Positions 55,339 through 64,000 of a stretch of DNA of 64,000 nucleotides are shown one piece after another. The translations under genes and the position numbers were made by a program. The notes under the pieces were generated by a model. It did not search any database. It saw only the letters and a list, made by a program, of their open reading frames with translations, and was not told where the DNA came from. Source of the stretch: an uncultured Lachnospira sp. GTDB lineage: Bacteria > Bacillota > Clostridia > Lachnospirales > Lachnospiraceae. Within the stretch, counting starts at the first letter, position 1, and every line of letters starts with the position of its first letter. The stretch spans positions 1-64,000 of the forward strand of contig CAKRIN010000008.1 of assembly GCA_934343805.1 (NCBI GenBank), read 5' to 3'.

Positions 55339-56931
55339 TTAATTCTTTCCAAATTCAGAAAGCTTAAGACCTTCATTTCTCTCAAGTACCATATTAACAG
55401 ACCAGCTATTGGCAAACACAAGAAGTGGATTGCCCTTAAGGTCTTTAATCTTCTTCATATCTGATGTACCGACAATTCTGTTCACATCAATTTCCTCAGG
55501 ATTCTCAATCCAACGGATATGCTCATATGGAAGCGGCTCAAGTCTGATATCAACACCATACTCATTCTTAAGACGATATTCGAGAACCTCAAACTGAAGT
55601 ACGCCAACAACGCCCACAATAATCTCTTCCATTCCGGTATTGAACTCCTGGAATATCTGAATTGCGCCTTCCTGTGCAATCTGGTTGATACCCTTGATGA
55701 ACTGCTTTCTCTTCATAGTATCAAGCTGTCTTACTCTTGCAAAATGCTCTGGTGCAAATGTAGGAATACCCTCGAATGCAAATTTCTTATTAGACCTGCA
55801 TATTGTATCACCGATAGAAAAAATACCCGGATCAAATACACCGATAATATCTCCTGCGTATGCCTCATCTACAATATGTCTCTCCTCTGCCATCATCTGC
55901 TGTGGCTGGCTGAGTCTTATCTTCTTGCCACCCTGAACATGGTTCGCTTCCATTCCGGCTTCAAACTTACCTGAACATATTCTCATGAATGCAATTCTGT
56001 CTCTGTGTGCTTTATTCATATTAGCCTGGATTTTGAATACAAATGCTGAAAATTCCTCAGCAAAAGGATCAATAACCCCCTGATCTGACTTTCTTGGAAG
56101 TGGTGAAGTCGTCATTGAAAGGAAATGCTCAAGGAAAGTCTGTACACCAAAATTAGTAAGAGCAGAGCCAAAAAATACTGGTGTAAGATCACCTGCGCTT
56201 ACCATCTCCTGATCGAACTCTGCACTTGCTCCATCTAACAACTCAATATCTTCCTGAAGCTTGTCATAGAAAGCATCCCCTATTCTGTCTTTAAGAACAG
56301 CCTCGTCTGCCTCATCTACAATTTCAGTATCAACTTCCTTCTGACCATTCATAGCCGCCTTGAATAATGATACATTCTTCTCTTTACGGTCATATACGCC
56401 CTTAAACTCCTTACCGCAGCCAATAGGCCAGTTAATAGGACATGTAGCAATTCCAAGTACACTCTCAATTTCATCAAGAAGCTCAAATGGGTCATTAGCC
56501 TCTCTGTCCATCTTATTAATAAATGTAAATATAGGAATGTGTCTCATAACACATACCTTGAAAAGCTTAATAGTCTGTTTCTCAACACCCTTAGAAGCAT
56601 CTATAACCATGACCGCAGAATCTGCTGCCATAAGAGTTCTGTAGGTATCCTCAGAGAAATCCTGATGTCCCGGAGTATCAAGGATATTAATACAGTAGCC
56701 TTCGTAGTTAAACTGAAGAACAGAAGACGTTACCGAAATACCTCTTTCCTTCTCAATCTCCATCCAGTCAGAAACTGCATGCTTGGCAGTTTTCTTACCC
56801 TTTACAGAACCTGCAAGGTTGATAGCTCCCCCATATAGCAGAAACTTCTCTGTTAATGTTGTCTTACCAGCATCCGGGTGAGAGATAATGGCAAATGTCC
56901 TTCTTTTCTTGATTTCACTTTCTAAACTCAC
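55339..56931 (-). CDS. prfC: Peptide chain release factor 3
   Basis: A 530-residue translational GTPase that recycles release factors RF1/RF2 from the ribosome. G1 is ISHPDAGKTTLTEKFLLYGG at residues 17-36, G2 has ERGISVTSSVL, G3 is DTPGHQDFSEDTYR and G4 FINKMDREA. The domain order and length are normal. It starts with GTG; GGAG lies seven bases upstream and no ATG fits. It is a single-gene unit between the glucosaminidase and a small unknown gene. Confidence 0.96.
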   Translation of the reverse strand: MSLESEIKKRRTFAIISHPDAGKTTLTEKFLLYGGAINLAGSVKGKKTAKHAVSDWMEIEKERGISVTSSVLQFNYEGYCINILDTPGHQDFSEDTYRTLMAADSAVMVIDASKGVEKQTIKLFKVCVMRHIPIFTFINKMDREANDPFELLDEIESVLGIATCPINWPIGCGKEFKGVYDRKEKNVSLFKAAMNGQKEVDTEIVDEADEAVLKDRIGDAFYDKLQEDIELLDGASAEFDQEMVSAGDLTPVFFGSALTNFGVQTFLEHFLSMTTSPLPRKSDQGVIDPFAEEFSAFVFKIQANMNKAHRDRIAFMRICSGKFEAGMEANHVQGGKKIRLSQPQQMMAEERHIVDEAYAGDIIGVFDPGIFSIGDTICRSNKKFAFEGIPTFAPEHFARVRQLDTMKRKQFIKGINQIAQEGAIQIFQEFNTGMEEIIVGVVGVLQFEVLEYRLKNEYGVDIRLEPLPYEHIRWIENPEEIDVNRIVGTSDMKKIKDLKGNPLLVFANSWSVNMVLERNEGLKLSEFGKN

Positions 56932-57004
56932 TGTTTTACTCCTTTATATCACATAATACATAGCTTATCAAATAATTCATGCCTGTTCTGGCGTATACAT
57001 AATA

Positions 57005-57039
57005 TAAGCCTGTGACGCAGTCTTAGCTTCACAGGCTTA
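57005..57039 (-). terminator. Hairpin after the 86-residue gene
   Basis: TAAGCCTGTGA and TCACAGGCTTA form a perfect 11-base stem around a 13-base loop. The T-run is weak on the minus strand. Confidence 0.5.
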
Positions 57040-57057
57040 CTCTGATTAATAATCTAA

Positions 57058-57318
57058 TTATTCACGGTTAAGATCGAACTTGTACGAAACCTCAGACTTG
57101 TCATCAATTCTTCTGAAAATGTTGATTACTCTGTCCATAACTGGTTCGAAATCTTCCTCATTCTCAACCTCAACAGTAACAACCTGTCCGTCTTCTTTAA
57201 TTACAGCATCCTTTACAAGCTCTAATGCCTTAATATCTTCTTCTGTCTGTGCAACCTGCTCTGGTGTTGTTAACATCTTAGACTTGCTCTTATACTTAAC
57301 AGCGTATGTTCTTGTCAT
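57058..57318 (-). CDS. Small acidic unknown protein, 86 residues
   Basis: I do not recognise a named family. The protein begins MTRTYAVKYKSKSKMLTTPE, a basic start, and is then strongly acidic (EVENEEDFEPVMDRVINIF). It probably forms a single alpha/beta fold. AGGAGG precedes the ATG and a well-formed promoter (57371-57399) lies just after addA. It is not in an operon with addA. Coding status is well supported; function is unknown. Confidence 0.7.
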   Translation of the reverse strand: MTRTYAVKYKSKSKMLTTPEQVAQTEEDIKALELVKDAVIKEDGQVVTVEVENEEDFEPVMDRVINIFRRIDDKSEVSYKFDLNRE

Positions 57319-57370
57319 TATATCCTCCTAATTCAGCCAGCAACGGCAATATAATCTCATATGTCATTTT

Positions 57371-57399
57371 ATTATATAACATGAATCATAAATATGCAA
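57371..57399 (-). promoter_or_regulatory. Promoter of the 86-residue gene
   Basis: Minus strand TTGCAT, 17-base spacer, perfect TATAAT, lying immediately after the addA stop. Confidence 0.65.
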
Positions 57400-57403
57400 T
57401 GGT

Positions 57404-60400
57404 TTAATATACACTTAATGCCCTTCCTAAAGCAAATGAATATATTATCTTTTCTTTTACATTTTTTCCGGTAAGCTGTGTCAGTGCTTTTGCATAGTAA
57501 TCAAGCTGGACTGTATACCGTCTCACAAGCTCTTTTTCCCCCATTTCGCCATTCATAACCCTGTCGGTCTTATAATCAACAAGCACAATCTCTCCGTCTT
57601 CCTCAAAATACAGGTCAATAATACCCTGTATAAGCTGTCCTTCATACTCGAATACAAAAGGCTGTTCTCTTCTTACTCTGCCATCATTTACAGCCTCTGC
57701 CACTCTCCTGCCTGTATCTGACTGTACAAATGTATTGATATCCCATGGATTGACACTTTCAGACTGTAACTCATTAATTCTCCCAGTCTCCAGCATTCTG
57801 TTTATATCCATCTTAACTCCGTCAAGATTCACACTCACAGAATAATCCAGACATTCCATAACCCTGTGATATGCACTTCCGCGTTCATTGGCAGCAAGCT
57901 TTACTTCTTTGCCGCTTATGAACTTCGGAATTATTGTATTTGTAAGTACTTCCTTCACAGATTCATCCATATAAGCAATTTCCTCTGAATCGTCCTCTGC
58001 CTGCATAGCCTTGAGCTGGGAAACTGTAAGCTTCATTTTTCCTGCAGCATTGTCCGCCGGGACATATTCCGGAAGTTCATCTAATGACGGATATCTGGCT
58101 GATGTCTCTGACTGGTTAATCAGACTTTTGTCCGCAGCAGCTTCTTTATTCCCAGCATCCATTTCCCCAGACTCGGCCACATCTGCCCCTGAGTCCTCTC
58201 CGTCATCAACCATCACATTAAAACTACCCTTCAGCATATCAGAATCCATAAGACACACTGGCATTATCATATCAAGATAACTCTTTATATTCTCGCTGTC
58301 TGCGTATGATAATATACCTTCTGCCTCGATCTCTTTAGCTTTTGCTCTGTATTTATCAAGTGTTTTTTCTGCATCCTTTACAACTCCGGTAATTATAAGC
58401 TTCTCTCTGGCTCTTGTCATTGCAACATAAAGAAGTCTTTCTTCTTCCGCTATCGACTCTCTCACAATTCTTCTTGCCATCGCACCCTTTATAATAGTAG
58501 GTGTCTTGGTTCTTCTTTCAAGGTCAACATAATCAACTGCAATTCCTAAGTTCTGGTCTACAAGCACCGGTGCTGTCGCATCCATGAAATTAATGCTTTT
58601 ATGCGCACCTGCAAGTATTACAATCGGAAATTCCAGACCCTTACTCTTATGAATACTCATGATCCTTACAAGATTCTCATTATCGAGACTGGCTGCTCCT
58701 TCTGCAAAATCCTCATCAAACTTCTTAAGCCTTTCTATATACCTTAAGAAATTAAACAGACCTGAATAGCTTGTCTTTCCATATCCTGCAGCTCTTTCCA
58801 GCAGAACATTTAAATTAGCCTGTCTCTGTGCTCCCGCAGGCATTGTTCCGACATAATCATAGTAACCGGAATCATATATCATCTCCCAGCACAGGTCATA
58901 TAACGACTCTACGCTGCTCTTATCACGATATTCTGTTAACTTTGCAAGAAACAATGCACATTTGCCAGACAGCTGCTTAATATCTGCTCCCTGAATATTA
59001 CCAGCTTCTTCAGGTGTTGCTCCCTTTTCACCAATCGCTGCAACAGCCTTCAGATGTTCATACAGATTATTGTGTGAATTCTTATCCATATGCTCTCTTC
59101 CAAGCTTTCGCACCATTCCTAAATCTGCTGCCGTAAAACCGCCAAAGTAAGACATCATTGCCGCAGCAAGGCTTATCTCCTGAACAGGATTGTCCACTAT
59201 TGTAAGCATGCTTAAAATTACCTGTATCTCACGCACGCTGAAATATCCCGTTGACGAATCCGTATATGCCGGTATTCCTCTGTCCATCAGGGCATCTGCA
59301 AATGTATCCGCCCAGCCTGCAACTGACCTTGTAAGAATGACAATATCCCTGTATTCTGCCGGTCTGTACACATTCTCATCCGCATCATACACATTTACAC
59401 CTGAAGCAACAATTCCTTCAATCAGCTTTGCAAGCCTGTCTGCTTCAAGTTCTCTTGTTGTCGCTTCTTCCTCATTCTCTGATGATATAAGAATAATGTC
59501 CGTACTCTTACTGGCATCATCGCCATAATTGATGCTATCACACTCTGGATATGGGAATCCCGCATTAAGCCTTACCGATTCATCATACCCTATCCCCGAA
59601 AAATTCTTATTCATGATGTGTGCAAAAACATCATTCGCACATTCAAGCACATTTTCACGGCTACGGAAATTCTTCTGCAGCTCTATTCTTACATTATCCC
59701 CTGTATCACTGTAAGTATCGTACTTCTCTATGAAAAGCTCCGGGCATGCAAGACGGAACTTATATATACTCTGCTTTACATCACCTACCATGTATATATT
59801 ATTATTCTCGCCGGACAGTCTTGTCCTGGACACTGCATTTAAAATAACCTCCTGCAGCTGGTTGGAATCCTGATACTCATCTATCAGTATTTCTTCAAAT
59901 CTGTCTGCAAGCTTATCAGCTGTCTCAGTGTATACAAGCTTTCCATCTTCTTTCTTTACAAGAATGGAAAGCGCAAGATGTTCCATATCGTTAAAATCAA
60001 TTATACCTTTTTCACGTTTCACATCTGAAACACGCCCGGCATACACCTTTGCCACTTTAAGAAGAGTCCGTATCTGGATACCCGCGCCCTGCATATCAGC
60101 AAATATCCCCTCATCATCTTTTAAGAATATTTTGTCATTAAGCCGTCCTATGTAATCTTTAAACAGCTTGCGCTGTCCCTTGATATATTCTTTAATATCT
60201 GGATCTGCCCCTGCATCCTTCTTTCTTGATAATGCTTCAAATGAAAATGCTCTTACCTTCCTGCCAAGTTCACCAAAATCCTTAGAATTAACCATCTCAT
60301 TAATTCCAAGAAGATCCGATTGCAGCGCATCTGTATATGCCGCAGGTCCTGCCGGTTCACCACAGATTCCTATTAATCTGTTGTATTTGTCACGATAGTC

Positions 60401-61063
60401 AAGAAGTGCGCTTATAATTGAATCACGCAGTTCTTTAATTGCAGGATTATCATAAGTCTCATCATCATATACCCTCATGCACTCATCAAACCACTCTTCA
60501 ATCCATGGATTACTTCGTGAAAAACGATATATTTTATCTATAATGCTCACAAGTCCTGAATCATCTCTTCCCATCCCAAATGCATCAACAAGATTAAAGA
60601 AATCTTCATCAGCTTCTGCGTAGAATTCCTCGAGCACATCTTCTAACACATCATTTTCAAGAAGCTTCTTCTCTCCCTCATCCATTATCCTGAATCCCGG
60701 ATCCAGATTAACCTCTGGAAAATGATTTCTTATTATCCACAGACAGAAACTGTCAATTGTCGTTATCTGAGCATTGTTAAGCAGTGTTATCTGTCTTAAA
60801 AGATTCACATCACCAGGATTATCATCAAGCATTGAATCAAGTGCTTTTCTTATCTTGTCCTTCATCTGTGCCGCCGCCGCTTTGGTAAATGTAACAACAA
60901 CAAGCCTGTCTATATCTATATTCTTGTCAGGGTCTGTAATCATGGAAATAATTCTTTCAACAAGTACGGCAGTCTTACCAGAACCGGCAGCCGCTGAAAC
61001 CAGCACATTGCAATTTCTTGTATCAATCGCGCTCTTCTGCGCCGGCGTCCATTTTCTTTCCAT
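57404..61063 (-). CDS. addA: ATP-dependent helicase/nuclease subunit A
   Basis: A 1219-residue UvrD-type helicase with a C-terminal nuclease domain; with AddB it processes DNA double-strand ends for homologous recombination. It begins MERKWTPAQKSAIDTRNC; Walker A is SAAAGSGKTAVL (23-34). Later motifs include LIDEYQDSNQLQEVIL, VGDVKQSIYKFR and MSIHKSKGLEFPIVILAG. The C-terminal RecB-type nuclease has GIIDLYFEEDGEIVLVDYKT. An Asp/Glu/Ser-rich linker (near 940-985) separates helicase and nuclease. The start at 61063 has AAGGGG upstream and matches other AddA; the reading frame overlaps addB by about 40 bases. Confidence 0.97.
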   Translation of the reverse strand: MERKWTPAQKSAIDTRNCNVLVSAAAGSGKTAVLVERIISMITDPDKNIDIDRLVVVTFTKAAAAQMKDKIRKALDSMLDDNPGDVNLLRQITLLNNAQITTIDSFCLWIIRNHFPEVNLDPGFRIMDEGEKKLLENDVLEDVLEEFYAEADEDFFNLVDAFGMGRDDSGLVSIIDKIYRFSRSNPWIEEWFDECMRVYDDETYDNPAIKELRDSIISALLDYRDKYNRLIGICGEPAGPAAYTDALQSDLLGINEMVNSKDFGELGRKVRAFSFEALSRKKDAGADPDIKEYIKGQRKLFKDYIGRLNDKIFLKDDEGIFADMQGAGIQIRTLLKVAKVYAGRVSDVKREKGIIDFNDMEHLALSILVKKEDGKLVYTETADKLADRFEEILIDEYQDSNQLQEVILNAVSRTRLSGENNNIYMVGDVKQSIYKFRLACPELFIEKYDTYSDTGDNVRIELQKNFRSRENVLECANDVFAHIMNKNFSGIGYDESVRLNAGFPYPECDSINYGDDASKSTDIILISSENEEEATTRELEADRLAKLIEGIVASGVNVYDADENVYRPAEYRDIVILTRSVAGWADTFADALMDRGIPAYTDSSTGYFSVREIQVILSMLTIVDNPVQEISLAAAMMSYFGGFTAADLGMVRKLGREHMDKNSHNNLYEHLKAVAAIGEKGATPEEAGNIQGADIKQLSGKCALFLAKLTEYRDKSSVESLYDLCWEMIYDSGYYDYVGTMPAGAQRQANLNVLLERAAGYGKTSYSGLFNFLRYIERLKKFDEDFAEGAASLDNENLVRIMSIHKSKGLEFPIVILAGAHKSINFMDATAPVLVDQNLGIAVDYVDLERRTKTPTIIKGAMARRIVRESIAEEERLLYVAMTRAREKLIITGVVKDAEKTLDKYRAKAKEIEAEGILSYADSENIKSYLDMIMPVCLMDSDMLKGSFNVMVDDGEDSGADVAESGEMDAGNKEAAADKSLINQSETSARYPSLDELPEYVPADNAAGKMKLTVSQLKAMQAEDDSEEIAYMDESVKEVLTNTIIPKFISGKEVKLAANERGSAYHRVMECLDYSVSVNLDGVKMDINRMLETGRINELQSESVNPWDINTFVQSDTGRRVAEAVNDGRVRREQPFVFEYEGQLIQGIIDLYFEEDGEIVLVDYKTDRVMNGEMGEKELVRRYTVQLDYYAKALTQLTGKNVKEKIIYSFALGRALSVY

Positions 61064-64000
61064 TCTCATCAACCCCTTCCTTTATATTATTCCATAACAT
61101 TTCATCATCGAATTTCTTTAATTTTCTATAATTACAACCTGGAAGATCCACAGAAAATCCGCATACTGCCCCATAAGGACATCTGTCGCAGCTTGAAAAC
61201 TGTCCGTCTTTATATGGACTGCGCCTGATGTCACCACCTACTATTCTGTCCGCAGTATCAACCGCTCTTACATCAACAAATCTTCCAAGCATATTGAACT
61301 GCTCAGTATTCATAACCTTACTTCTTCGTGAATCAAATCCGCCATCAGCCTTTCTGCTCACAGGAATATTAAGAGAAGTTCCCTCTGTATTGTCCATTTT
61401 CTCAGCAATATCCTTGTCCGAATTAACCATTCCTTTAAGGCGCAGTTCACCCTTAATCATATTCTCTATCTCTTCTGCGCTCTCTGTTGTTGCAGACACG
61501 ATTGGGTCACTTATATTGTAATAGAACACTCCTGCAGGAATAATATTCTTACCTGGGCGCATCTTCGCTACAAGCTTCATTGCCGCTTCCATATAGACCA
61601 TAAGCTGTATATCAATTCCGTAATATGTCTTAACTATGTTAAAATCCTTTTTTCCGGTTTTATAATCAATAATTCTTACATAAACATCCGTATCATTCTC
61701 ACATATGTCCACGCGGTCAATAGTTCCACTCATAGGCTGCTTCCTGTCGTCATCTCCAACTTCCATGTTGAACTTATGCTCGAATACAAATGGCACAAAA
61801 TCGCCACATTTTAACTGTTCTCCCATCGCCCATATCGTGCGGTCTGCAAGGTCTTCCATACGCTTGACCATAAATGAATTACGGCTTGAATCCTTAAGTA
61901 TACTGTTCTGGTATATGTCAGTGATTGCTGTCACGCTTTTTTCAACCATCTCACGGCGTTTCTCTTCCGATATAAGATAATATGACTCGCCATTTTTCTT
62001 TATCTCATCACATACCTCGCGGATAACCGCATGCAGTACTACTCCAAAGTTTACTGGTGAAAATGCGAATTCTTCCCTTTCTTTCAGATCCACACCATAC
62101 CTTAAATAATACCTTAACGGACACTCTGCAAAGTTTTCAAAGGATGTAACACTTCCGACAAGCCTGCCGCCAGTAAGCGAATCTATGATATCTGCATCCA
62201 CATTTGCAGCTATTCCAGTCTGTTCAAAGCTGTAAGCAGCCTGCGGTATTGTCACATAAGAATTCTGCTGCGCTGTATCTTTGTAAGACAGCTTAAGGCA
62301 CTGTGGAAACATTTTTCTCATACTTCTTATAATATAAGAAGGCATAAGTGCCGCGCCCTCGCTGTTTTTCACAGCATATGACATATATAGCTTCCGGGAG
62401 CTCTTTGTCATAATAAGATACAGATAAAATCTCTGTGTAAATGCTTTTTCTCTCACAGAGGCTGACATGACTATCCCCTTCTCTTCAAGATATTCCCTGT
62501 CACTTTCTGACAATACACTTCTTGAATCTGCTTTCTTAGGAACATTGCCATCATTAATTCCGACAAAGAACATTACCTTGATATTATCAAGACGGGTTCT
62601 TTCGATATCACCTATAACAACGCAGTCGTTGGTCTGCGGAATAAGTCCTATCTTAATCTCCTGAAATCCTGACGCAAGTATCTTGTTGAATTCCTTAATG
62701 CCGACTTTCTCACTTCCAAGAAGCGCATACATTTTGTCCAACACTTCTATGACTTTCTTATATAATTGTGCATATTCATCACCTGTGTACTCGTTATCAT
62801 TAAGTTCACTGACTTTCTGCTCCATATCCTCCTGCACAAGAAATTCATAAAGTGCCCTAACCATATCTGCAACATTGGATTCCTTTGACTTAAGCACCTC
62901 TTCCAATGGATCCAGCATATCAGTTATCATTGTCCTTAGCGAATTAAGTTTCTCAAGGTCAGTATTATTCACTGTTCCTCTGAATTTTCTTATCCATGGC
63001 TCATGCCACTTTGCCCTGCCTCTGATTCCAACTGCAATACAATAATTGTCAAGCAGGTCAATATCCTCACGTTCCATTCCACTCATTCCGGTGCGCAAAA
63101 ACCCCAGAACACTGTCATAGCTGTAGTTATTCTCTATTATTCCAAGTGCTCCATTAATTGCCGCAATCAGTGGATTATCTGTTACATGACGTTTATAGTC
63201 CAAGAAATATGGTATATCATTCTGCTTTAATATATTAGCTGCCAGTTTTCCATAGCCATCCATATCTGCTGTAACTATTGCGATCTCATTATATCTGTAT
63301 CCACACAATCTTGTCAGCCTTATTATCTCCCCTGCTGCAAATGTCAATTCTTCTTTGGCAACAGTTCCCTCATATATAACAATATTGTCAGTCTTTCGGT
63401 TAAATCTTCCCGATTTGTTTCTAAAAAGATTCTGTTCAAGAAAATCCAGTTCCTCAGAATTCTTAAATCTGGAATTAATATTTACAACCACATTCTTGCC
63501 ATGCACTTCATTTCCCGCAATATATGCAGGTTCAAGAACATTTACATGCTCCTCATCACATATCTTATAAAGCTTAGATACACAGTCCTTACTCATGTAA
63601 AAAAGGTCTTCTCTGCCTGCAACAATATTTTCGCGCTCGGATGCATCAATTGTCAGAGAAACATATATCTTTGGACACATTGATAAAAGAATTGTCAGTA
63701 AATTGTACTGAACCGGCGTAAATCCTGTAAATCCATCAAATGCTATTTCACAATTCTTTATTCTCTCTGATTCAGTAACCTTGCCACACAGCTTATCAAG
63801 TATTTCTTCTTTTGTTATATAATTCTTATCTATGTACTCTGCAAATGCATTATATACAAGTACAATGTCATCAAGTTTATACTGAAGTGCTGCACTTCCT
63901 TCTGAATCACTATATGCTGCTCCTGCTGCCTCCTGCATAGTATCCGGCTTAATATCATACTGAAGCATTTCAGATATAACAGATTTCATTTCTGACACAA
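61023..64000 (-). CDS. addB: ATP-dependent helicase/nuclease subunit B, N-terminus cut by window edge
   Basis: The frame is open to the right edge, giving about 992 residues; the N-terminal part (usually about 120-170 residues, including the Walker A motif) lies outside. Visible are the inactive helicase-like core, FFVGINDGNVPKKADSRSVL, and a C-terminal nuclease with IDRVDICENDTD and VRIIDYKTGKKDF. The Fe-S cluster ligands appear as ECPLRYYLRYG upstream and CDRCPYGAVC near the C-terminus. It lies upstream of addA and overlaps it, the usual addBA order. The Met at 63998 is internal, not a start. Confidence 0.95.
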   Translation of the reverse strand, partial: VSEMKSVISEMLQYDIKPDTMQEAAGAAYSDSEGSAALQYKLDDIVLVYNAFAEYIDKNYITKEEILDKLCGKVTESERIKNCEIAFDGFTGFTPVQYNLLTILLSMCPKIYVSLTIDASERENIVAGREDLFYMSKDCVSKLYKICDEEHVNVLEPAYIAGNEVHGKNVVVNINSRFKNSEELDFLEQNLFRNKSGRFNRKTDNIVIYEGTVAKEELTFAAGEIIRLTRLCGYRYNEIAIVTADMDGYGKLAANILKQNDIPYFLDYKRHVTDNPLIAAINGALGIIENNYSYDSVLGFLRTGMSGMEREDIDLLDNYCIAVGIRGRAKWHEPWIRKFRGTVNNTDLEKLNSLRTMITDMLDPLEEVLKSKESNVADMVRALYEFLVQEDMEQKVSELNDNEYTGDEYAQLYKKVIEVLDKMYALLGSEKVGIKEFNKILASGFQEIKIGLIPQTNDCVVIGDIERTRLDNIKVMFFVGINDGNVPKKADSRSVLSESDREYLEEKGIVMSASVREKAFTQRFYLYLIMTKSSRKLYMSYAVKNSEGAALMPSYIIRSMRKMFPQCLKLSYKDTAQQNSYVTIPQAAYSFEQTGIAANVDADIIDSLTGGRLVGSVTSFENFAECPLRYYLRYGVDLKEREEFAFSPVNFGVVLHAVIREVCDEIKKNGESYYLISEEKRREMVEKSVTAITDIYQNSILKDSSRNSFMVKRMEDLADRTIWAMGEQLKCGDFVPFVFEHKFNMEVGDDDRKQPMSGTIDRVDICENDTDVYVRIIDYKTGKKDFNIVKTYYGIDIQLMVYMEAAMKLVAKMRPGKNIIPAGVFYYNISDPIVSATTESAEEIENMIKGELRLKGMVNSDKDIAEKMDNTEGTSLNIPVSRKADGGFDSRRSKVMNTEQFNMLGRFVDVRAVDTADRIVGGDIRRSPYKDGQFSSCDRCPYGAVCGFSVDLPGCNYRKLKKFDDEMLWNNIKEGVDENGKKMDAGAEERD

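Overview
The window is an ordinary, gene-dense, AT-rich chromosomal segment from a Gram-positive anaerobe of the Clostridia, most probably family Lachnospiraceae (Lachnospira, Roseburia and Butyrivibrio are the nearest guesses). Three things suggest this: the low GC and strong AGGAGG-type ribosome binding sites; a single-chain PurL of about 1250 residues, AddAB instead of RecBCD, a split FeoA/FeoA/FeoB iron system with a FeoB-associated Cys-rich peptide, and DUF6110, DUF3793 and DUF2325 genes; and a cohesin/dockerin surface pair. Most genes lie on the minus strand. I see no rRNA, tRNA, CRISPR array, IS element, integrase or prophage. No gap without a gene exceeds 300 bases; the largest is the 293-base divergent argC/argG control region.

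Layout, left to right. 1-2274: edge fragment of a DUF4867 gene, then a two-gene unit for a PAP2 phosphatase and an ArsP_2-type metal exporter. 2354-6160: a compact Tad/Flp-like type IV secretion-pilus locus with one ATPase, one fused double F-protein, TadE-like pseudopilins and three tiny hydrophobic pilin-like peptides. 6359-9726: a cell-wall unit (ddl, nitroreductase, murF, small lipoprotein). 9873-14337: DUF1653 protein, PHP phosphoesterase plus a split chromate-type transporter, RlmI-like methyltransferase, YdcZ-like exporter. 14412-21738: arginine biosynthesis (argC-argJ-argB-argD, ending with an ABC solute-binding lipoprotein, and divergent argG). 21799-24835: a chemoreceptor coupled to an orphan solute-binding lipoprotein. 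24983-30122: AI-2E family permease, unknown proteins, a surface protein, glyA, and a small XRE repressor with three evenly spaced palindromic operators. 30344-38123: metal homeostasis, with a P-type ATPase plus DUF6110, a Feo operon ending in a divergent Fur-like protein, and flavodoxin with DUF3793 and DUF2325; shared TTAG-N6-CTAA boxes lie near the promoters. 38341-46945: purL, a PH-domain protein, two paralogous aspartoacylase-like proteins, a FapA-like protein and a protein made of 26-residue repeats. 47063-51535: a DinG/XPD-type helicase with an N-terminal nuclease domain, a possible nuclease-fold partner, and a glycosyltransferase. 51610-55282: a membrane-anchored cohesin-like protein and a secreted dockerin-bearing glucosaminidase. 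55339-64000: prfC, a small unknown gene, and addA-addB, with addB running off the right edge.

The best candidates for something new are the miniature Flp-like locus with its three micro-pilins (two of them very short ORFs), the two-gene cohesin/dockerin cell-wall hydrolase pair, the XRE repressor with operators at an exact 39-bp period, and the iron-locus palindromes with a terminator placed directly behind a promoter. All functional statements are from reading the sequence; no database search was run.
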